64,000 bases of DNA, from positions 35,085,807-35,149,806 of the forward strand of contig NC_087065.1 of NCBI RefSeq assembly GCF_963678635.1. The letters are read 5' to 3'. The notes under the pieces are model-generated. The model had not been told where the DNA came from, searched no databases, and worked only from the letters and a program-made list of their open reading frames with translations. Position 1 is the first letter of the stretch. Every line of letters begins with the position of its first letter. Position numbers and translations under genes: made by a program. Source of the DNA: Symsagittifera roscoffensis. Lineage: Eukaryota; Xenacoelomorpha; Acoela; Convolutidae. Below are positions 25,201 through 34,200 of this stretch, piece by piece.

Positions 25201-28200
25201 TATTAAAGAAAGTAGAATTTAAAAAGTAATTTTAACATTTTATACTTCACAATCTTGAAACCTCCGTAACATTTTTCATTTCCATTTTTCAAAATAACAT
25301 GCTCACAAAGTACGCAATAATTCTAGTTCAAAATAGACCAATAGGATTCATCCAATCCGCCACTTTCTCTAACTCAAACTAAGATCAATTAGACGAATAA
25401 TCTAGAACTCCAGGCACATCTCTAACTATAACTTTACAACCCCCAGGTCAAAAATAAGCAAACCACTCCAACTTGACAGCTAAAATAAATATCACCATAA
25501 TACCGTACCCCTCCCTTATCTAATAACCCAAAGATCAACAATATTTCCCCAACTCAGACCACGAATACCCCCAAAACAAATTTGATAACTTAGCCTAAAG
25601 TCACAAAATGAAGATTTTAATTAGCCTAAAGTATAAAAATCTCACCATACCCCGGATCATTTGACAAACAAAAATAAAGAAAAAGACGACCTCCCAGTCA
25701 CCATGAAAATTGCCCCCAACAATTTTTTACGAAACTCAACCCACTTGTCAAAAAACTAATAAATAATTCGACCACACTAGAAAATCGCCTCAAACAGCAA
25801 AAAAATATTCGACCAAGAGATCATTTCTTAAATGCTTTTCTCTCAAACAGTCGCTCAAATATTTATCAATTTTAAACATTTTTTTTCAATACTTCAAGCC
25901 TTTATAATATTTCTTTTTGATATCATTGAATCTTTTCTAATAATCATAATAATTTTTTGTAACATTTTTTTAATTTTCTACACAATAATTGAACTATTCC
26001 TCCAACTTTCCAAAACCCTTGAATATATCCACAGGTACGATTTTAACAACTTGTCTAAATGATACGAACAATTTTCAGTAGAACTGATATTTTTTTATTG
26101 TTTGTAATTTTCATAACATTTCTATTATCCCTCATTTTGACAATATGTAAATGTATAAAGAAAGCAATCATCACATTTGCCCTAGCAACAATTTTTCTAA
26201 TTCTTTTTTTAGAAGAATATTATAATAAACATAAACCTTCCCACTAAAGTAACAATTTAAAAATCCATCAAAAATTGCTACCCAACAGTCACAGAATCAG
26301 TCTTCACCGACATCATCCCAAGATAATCCAACACCACCTTCAACTACTCAAAACCCTCAAACATCTACACGAATTTCTTTTCAAGACAATCCATACACTT
26401 TTGAAGAACGGCACGCTCGTTTATCTGAACCACTAGAACCAGTTCAACGACAAGCATCCCTAAGTGAACCAACATATACTCTTTACCCAACACTACCACA
26501 AGAACTAAGTAGAATACGAAACCTTAGTCAAAACCAAAACACAGCAGAGATAAATAGACAAATTATACATCCTCGACGAAATAGAAATTTTCAAACTCCC
26601 CGAGTTCATTTTGATATACCTCAATCCCCAACACAAACCACTCCAGAAAACACCACTGGTATCACACCAGAAACTCCTACACTTTTTTCACAACGAAGCA
26701 CTTCCAGTCTACCTTCAGACTACTTAGGTTCAACACCAACATCTGAACAGATACGTGAAAATCCCTTTAACCCCCCAAACCTAACATCACGACTACCATA
26801 TTGGACTACAAATTCATTCACACAAGGTGAACCAAATTTAGTCAATGACCCCATAGATATTTCTACGGATACAACAACATCCTCATCACTACCAGAAACA
26901 TTATCACTACCATCAACACCATCAATAAGTCAATTTTCACCACTACCCTTTAACTTAAATTTTCCAAATAATCTCGACGCCAGATATCGAGAACAATCAT
27001 CTATAAATATTCCTTTAAGATTAGATTGGAATACATTCACAGCACCTCCACCATTATTTGGACAACATCAAGAAAGTAACCGCCTTCATAACTGGGCACT
27101 TAATAGATTACAATATCGCCAAGATATTCACAACGATATCCGTGATCACAATATTCAAATACTCCAACAAAACAGTTTACAATTAAAGTTTGAAATCACA
27201 GTTAAATTAAACAATATTACACAACATCCCTACCCATTAAACCCACCTAACATAACAGCTCAATCACTACCACCACCGTTTATAACTACTGAAGTAATAT
27301 ACAAATACGACAGATATACCAAAAACACAATTGGTTATATTACATTTTATAATCCATACTCAGGATTATCATACACATGTATATTCTAAAATTATTAATT
27401 TTTCTCCAACTCCTTTTTCTAGTAATCTCAAATCAAAACATAAACCCTTCCCCTCGTACAGGACCACAAGATTTATTAGTAACACATTACGATTGCGAAG
27501 AAAATGAACAAAAAACACTACATAAATATGCAATCAATCAGGTATCACAATGTGAAACAGAACCACAAGCTATAGAAACCACAGATATAATAGCAACACT
27601 CTATTCAAAAGCCCGAGCTACAACAGTTACAGGTTATAAATTCACAGCAACATTTTCCGAAAAGAAAGTACATTGTTCACAAGTCTCGAACGGAAACAAA
27701 AACCGACTTGACCATGAATCATTCTACCAAAGTAATATAGAACGTCTTTTACATCTCAATCCCGACGATTGTAAAAATGAATTACTTAGACTAAACATCA
27801 CACAAAATAAAAACTCCCAAAGAAAATTAGTTAATTTTCAAGTTTTTTCAGACTCTGTACACCAATCACAACTTGAAAGACACCAAGGACATATAAAACT
27901 AAACGAAAAATACCCGTATAACGGCGCACACGGACGATTAACCTATGACCTACATGATAAACATTGGATACCACACATTGGTATAAATAACCCATCAAAC
28001 TGCAAAGCAGACACGAAAAATAAAGGATACCAAGAAATAATGTTTTTCGATTGGAAAATACAACTCGAAAAAATACAACTCACACGAGATTTATCTGATA
28101 ATACAATGATCTATCAAGGAATCCGACTACCTTGTAAAAACGATCAAGGATATTGCGACCCTACAACAAGAACACAAGCAACAATTGTTTGGTTCCCCGA

Positions 28201-31200
28201 AGACACATGTACAACATTTCAAGTAGCAAAAATACACGCTCGTATGATAAAATTTCACGAAAAATATTTCATACAATCAATTCCATATGAACAAGTCCAT
28301 CCATCACGCAAACTAAGTTCCGATTTTAGAAACATAGACAATATAGAAAATAAATTGACACGTTTTCAAATATATCAAGAAACAGAACTTGCATGTAAAT
28401 ACAGGAATCCACTTCACAGAACACAATACTCTGAAATATTACTTGAATATGAAAAAGGATTCGACATGACCACTGGTAAAGTAAAAATCGACCCATACGC
28501 CACAGGTCATCCTCTAAACGAAGGAACATCCTATATACCAGTTAATTTTCAAAAAAGCAACGGACAACCTGGTGGACATCTAAAACCTTCTGACACCAGA
28601 AGCACACGCTTACAAGAATTATCACTAATGAATACTACATATTTTGGTAATATCCACTATGATATTCATTTGGATATGAAACTAGACTATACAATTAGCC
28701 GCATTTTTCAAGAAATGTCACTCTCCGAATTAGAAACACTACATCAACTATGCGAATTAGAACGAACACAAATACTACAATCACTTGCACTAGCAGTATT
28801 AAAAATACCCTACGCAGGATACTTATTATCAGGAAATAGATCAAATTTTTTAGACTACGAAGGAAACATTTTATGGTTTTATACTTGTACTAAAAAAGTA
28901 TCACCACTATACGTTTTTGAAGATAAACGATGTTATAAAAGAATCCCTATCTTTTATAAGAATAAAGTACATTTCGTGGATACACTTTCACGAAGAACCT
29001 ATTTCTGGGATACCGCAGTCCCATGTGGATCAGAAAATAGCCACAATGTAGTACAACTAAACCCTGATGAAAACAAATATTATCTTCTCACTCCATATCC
29101 CACATTAATGCAATCACTCAAAAAATTTTCACCAGAAAGCATTCGCGCTATTGCTCGAAACCCAAATATAGACTTACAATCAATAGGAATCTATTCAAAA
29201 TCAGATATTCAACATCACATTAGAACACAACAATTCCAAGAATTATTAACACAAATGGACACTATACAAAGACAATCAATAGACCAAAATTTACGCAAAC
29301 TTGCAGAAACTGCAGGATTTGCCGATATCTACACGCAAGACTATAGCGGATATTTTAAAGACATTAAAGATTATATATATCTAAACGGCGAAAAATACCG
29401 TCCCCAAGATATATCACCAATTAACATTTTTAGCTTTGTTACACTCAAAAATGAGATCCTAGATTTTCTAGGATGGCCCTACTACATCTTAGAAAAATTG
29501 ACTATTTTATACGCAATGTTTAACTTTATTGGATTTCTTTTCTCACTCTTAAAAGGAATCTACAATACATGTGCTATACACACACAAGTAAACAGACAAG
29601 CAAGCGTAGCACGCATACTTTTTGCAGGATTTTTTGGAATTTTTTCCACATCTATAAACAAAATTCTTTTAGACGCACAAATAAAAGAATATAACACAAA
29701 AATAACAACACGACAAAATACATACGACGAAGAACATAACAACGTCGACCCACAGCCAACGGCACCACAATTACCACCCCTACCAAATAACCATCCACTA
29801 TCCCTAGTCCCACGAAATTTTAGAAATTTAGCAATCACACATAATCCAAACTTTAGACTCACCACATCACAAAGTCCCGTCCAACATATAATGACACATC
29901 AATCACAAGATGATAATAATTACGAACAAATTATTGAACAACCACATACCACCGCTTTTCAATCTCAAAATAATAATTTTTTTAGCCCACGATGAGCCGC
30001 CAACTTGGATCACTCCATCGATCAAATTCCCATCCAACCAACCTTACCTCTTCAATCCCAATAATACCACTTTTTGCTTTTCCGCCACCCGATTTTCCAT
30101 CTAGCAATGTAACATCAGGCATGAATTCCGACACTAACTCACAAATTTCAGTTTTATACTCCATTTCACAGCTAAATAACCCGAATATTGAAACCCCCGA
30201 CGAATTTGCCGACTCAGAACCATCTCCATCCAATAATTTTCATAACCCTTCTCAGTTTTCTCAACCTCCTTTTCAACCCATATTGTCAAATAACCCTGAC
30301 CCCATCACTCCTACACCCTCTTATGCTTCCCAAGTTACCCCAACCTACTCCTCATACCATTCTGACCAATCATCTCCAGACACCCCCCGAATCTCCCCAG
30401 AGCTAGACAATTTTATTACCCTCCAACAACAACCCTACCACCTTAACACCCCGACCATAAACCAAATCTCCTCCACTACAAATTCATCCAATCCCCCTAC
30501 ACCCTCTTCAAATTATACTGAATCATTAGCACCATCATCCACATCAACTGAATTCTCACTCAACACTAATAGAGCTTACCGCACTTTTAAAAGAAACTTC
30601 CCCAACCATCCTTTCCCAGCAAAACCAGGAACAGCCCGTGAATACATCAACCACCCCCAGCATACTAACACTAGAGAATTTTTAGCTATCACTTTACCCT
30701 CATTTCCACAATACACCTTAAACACCCCTCATGACGCTAACGAAACACGCAACTTTGTAGACGAATACGTTTTAATGCCCACTCTCTCTTGGACCTCATA
30801 CTATCATTTCACTAACCCTCTTTGTTTACCTTTAACCAACACATCCATCGATATAGACCGAAACAAAGACATGCTATATCGACTAACTACACCACTCACC
30901 GCTAGACAATTTACTTACGTAGGATATAAAAAATCACTAAAAATACACACTGCACCTAGAGCTAATGAATATACACTAGAATACTACGATCACAACATCA
31001 TCAGAGCTAACCAAGATCAATTCTTAGACGACGATCGCTTCGCTAACCCACAAATCACCGAGAAATTTTTCATCAAGACACCATATGTATTTACACTAAA
31101 CATCTTCGACCGAAAGTTTGATCACATTATTTCAGAAGCACTAACAAGCACACAAGCGTACGAAAGTTTTAAAGAACGCTTCCAAATCTTTTCACTAACC

Positions 31201-34200
31201 TTTCATTTCCTTGCACCACACGAAAGAGATTTACACTGCTCACACGATATTATGTTGCGAACTAAACAAACACATACATACAGTTACTATCGTTTCATCC
31301 AAAATCACTTTGACCTCCACACACCCTCTAGACAACCACACCATCGCTTTCAATTCATCAATTCAAAATACACTTCACCGTATTTCCTAAATTTCACATA
31401 TTGTATTAAAGATACTAACCTTCATGGTATTCTTCGTAACTATGACCCCATAACCCAAATGTACATTTTCTGCCCCATCACCAAGACCTTCAACGCCGAA
31501 GAATCCCGACCCTTCCTTATCCCGCACGAGTTTGTACAGCCTATAGAAATCCCCATTTTAGAATTCATCCACAACACTAAATTTAACCACAAATTATATA
31601 ACTTAATCCAAAACACACCTTATGAGTTTGCAGTAGGCACTGAAGAACTAACCACTATTAAGGCACTTCAATTGCTTTGGCCACTGCTTCAAACTAAAAA
31701 TATCATCCGCATCTTAGCTAAACTACTAACAACTTCAGAACTAGTTCACGATATCTTCCCCCACGGTTTTTTCCCCGACGACTAACAGGTAAGTATGAAT
31801 TAAATGAATATTACTAACTAATTAAAATATTAAAAAACTCACCATTCTTTATTCATGTTTTCTTTAGATTTTTAGCCTTCATCTTCGATCATCTGAAAAA
31901 TTCACAAAAGAAAAATAAAAAATAGCAAACTTCTTCAAAACTGTTTAAGACCCTTTTAACTTTTGCACCAACAATTAAATAAATATAATACCAATGCAGT
32001 AAATTAATTTATAAAATTTTCCCCCAAAGCAGTAAATCTACATATGATGAAAATTTGTATCTTAAAATTCCCCCATTACTAGCAGTAAATTTCCAAATTC
32101 TATGCAGTAAATTAATAAAATGCAATTGCAGTACTAACCTTTTGATATTTTCATTCATTCGCACAGAAATTCTATCCACACTCACACAGCTCGCCCACGA
32201 AGAATTGTTTAAAATAATGAATTTCAGTTTCAAGTTTTCACACTCAACAACTCTAACATATAATAACAAGTTTCAAACTTTCCTTTAACCCGGTTGGAAA
32301 GGAATCATATACTAAACAAAACTAACCAACGCAGCTTACTAAATACCACAAATCATAAAATAACAGCATGACTAAGAAAAGGAAACCAACGGTACCCAAA
32401 CCGGACTAACCCAGTTTAAAACTGGATAATTTATTCTTTTGAAGACTATTACAAAGTCTTAGAAAGAAATAATAAAACACAAAAAAGTCGAAAGACAAAC
32501 CCATACCACAAACAATTTGCTTTTTGAACAAAGTACATAACCAACAAGACACAAGTAAAACCACAACAAACCCAACATAAAACGTTGTCACATAACAGGA
32601 CCCCTCACAAAAACCGCATGAAATCATACTCCCACACCTGGCCTAACCCACCAGGAAAGGACGTCCTGAGCATGCTCTATAGCCGGCCTAACCCACCGCG
32701 CTACATCCACGCTTTGTGACCACACCTTTATTTTTAATAAGAGCTACTCAAGGGTGAGTAACTCTTCAAAATAACCGAACTAAAACAAAAAGCTTTTGTG
32801 AAAACAACTAACTAAAATCATTATTAAAAAATATATTAAACTAATAAAAGATTTATAAAATGTAAAATTACATGATGCAATATATAGATCAGAATACAAC
32901 ACCAAGGACGAACATCAAAAGACAAGACGACCTCACTACACTCGAGAGAGAATGACCAACTACAATCGATATGCCGCTCACAATCACAACTCAAAGGATT
33001 TAGAGTACGACTTGATTTCGCAGAAAAGGACTTCATTGAACTAGACCAATGACCACCTCGATGTTCAAGTATACGTACAGATCCGAGTAACCAGGCATCC
33101 CCTCCACGCACAATCTCCACGCCATTCCCGAGCTAGATCAAACACAAAAGAAGTTCTCTCCGAAGAACAGAAAAACCTGACATAGCCAACCATTCTGAAA
33201 CCAGAATTGATGCTGTTGCAGAGACTCAGTCGTTGTCACAAGAAGAACACAACGTCTTGTGTCCTCAATTCCAGATCCCTGGAACTTCCTTAACAAAAAG
33301 GAAACAAAAGAAAAATGATGTTCGCCAAATACCAACGTCCATCATCCATCCTTGAACTACAGAAGAACTGTTCTAAAAAACTCTGTAAAACCCGGATGGG
33401 TGGAACCTGATCTAAACTATATTTTATGATTGGATAAATTAAATGTTTTACCAATGTAAAGTATTTAATATTAACCAATCATGATCCATCTAACTAACAA
33501 CCCACTTATTTGTAAGTGCTGAAGTTACTTGTAATTTCAGCACCAGAGAGATTTGAATTTAACTTAGAAATTAGTTGGACTCTCCCGAGCACTTCAGCAG
33601 CCGCAATAAACCAGTATACCCTAGATCTATTGAGCCTAGCAGAGACTAGTTAAACAACCTGAGACTAGATAGTATAAGAGTAAGATTAGGATCGGTATTA
33701 GACTAAGAAGTTGCACGAATCTATCCGGCCGAAAATAAGATAGCGTGACGAGCAGACGGTGTACCCTATCCGAAATTACTCTATGAGTTATACACCCCAG
33801 TCCTAACTCATTATTTTGATCAAAAAGTGCCAAAATAAGAAGTTCTTGAATTTCGAAGAACTTCAGGGTGATATGTTTTTTCTTTAAGCTCCTTCTTTTC
33901 TCTGAAGCTCTTCTTAGTTCTACTGTTTATTACGCACAAATTTTAATGGCGTCTGGCTAAAATTAATCGAGTATGTAAGAATTAGTTATGATTTTGAAAC
34001 TGTTTAGGATCTGCTGAGGTGTCGTGTGCTGACCTCTGGGATTTATGAGACGCAGTTTGCAGTTGATAAAGTCAACTTCCACATGTTCGACGTGGGAGGC
34101 CAGCGAGACGAGAGGCGCAAGTGGATCCAGTGCTTCAATGACGTCACAGCCATCATATTTGTCACGGCCAGCAGCAGTTTCAACCTAAAGCTGAGAGAGG

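Larger units (their letters stand above)
31868..33390 (+). other. Element 3' region, about 1.5 kb without a sense gene
   Basis: Conserved between copies with small indels. It contains GCAGTAAAT four times (31995-32110), GGCCTAACCCACC twice (about 32640 and 32684), a near-palindrome CCAGTTTAAAACTGG (32411-32425) and a 12-bp-stem hairpin at 32739-32766. Antisense open frames exist but begin at non-ATG codons or look fortuitous. It may carry RNA transport or stability elements. Confidence 0.5.
14905..33810 (+). mobile_element. Giant Ty3/Gypsy-like LTR retroelement with envelope-like gene, complete
   Basis: 18,906 bp. Two 410-bp LTRs (TGGAA...ACTCA) differ by eye at one site (position 6). They are flanked by the 4-bp direct repeat TTAT (14901-14904, 33811-33814). 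Removing the element and one TTAT restores a continuous copy of an intronic repeat also present at 6850 and 13480. Contents in order: ORF0, ORF1, gag-pol, two small hydrophobic ORFs, ORF3, an envelope-like ORF, ORF5, a 79-bp intron and a long 3' region. Pol order protease-RT-RNaseH-integrase with DD35E and a GPY/F-like tail is the Ty3/Gypsy (and retrovirus) order. It is roughly two to three times the usual Gypsy size. Near-identical LTRs imply recent insertion. It lies in the same orientation as the host gene, in its fourth intron. Confidence 0.95.

Noticed and set aside
26059..26300. ORF3 translated by simple frameshift from p62
   Set aside because: p62 ends at 26247, while the ORF3 frame is closed by TAA at 26250-26252, so no single frameshift joins them without stop readthrough.
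32406..32627. Antisense hydrophobic ORF, also seen at 52852-53073
   Set aside because: Hydrophobic only because the antisense of an A-rich strand is T-rich (Phe/Leu/Val codons). No sign of selection beyond copy identity.
32836..33120. Antisense ORF in the element 3' region with a similar ORF at 52363-52629
   Set aside because: Both begin at GTG, not ATG, and their similarity follows from the nucleotide similarity of the copies. No domain or splice context supports an antisense gene.
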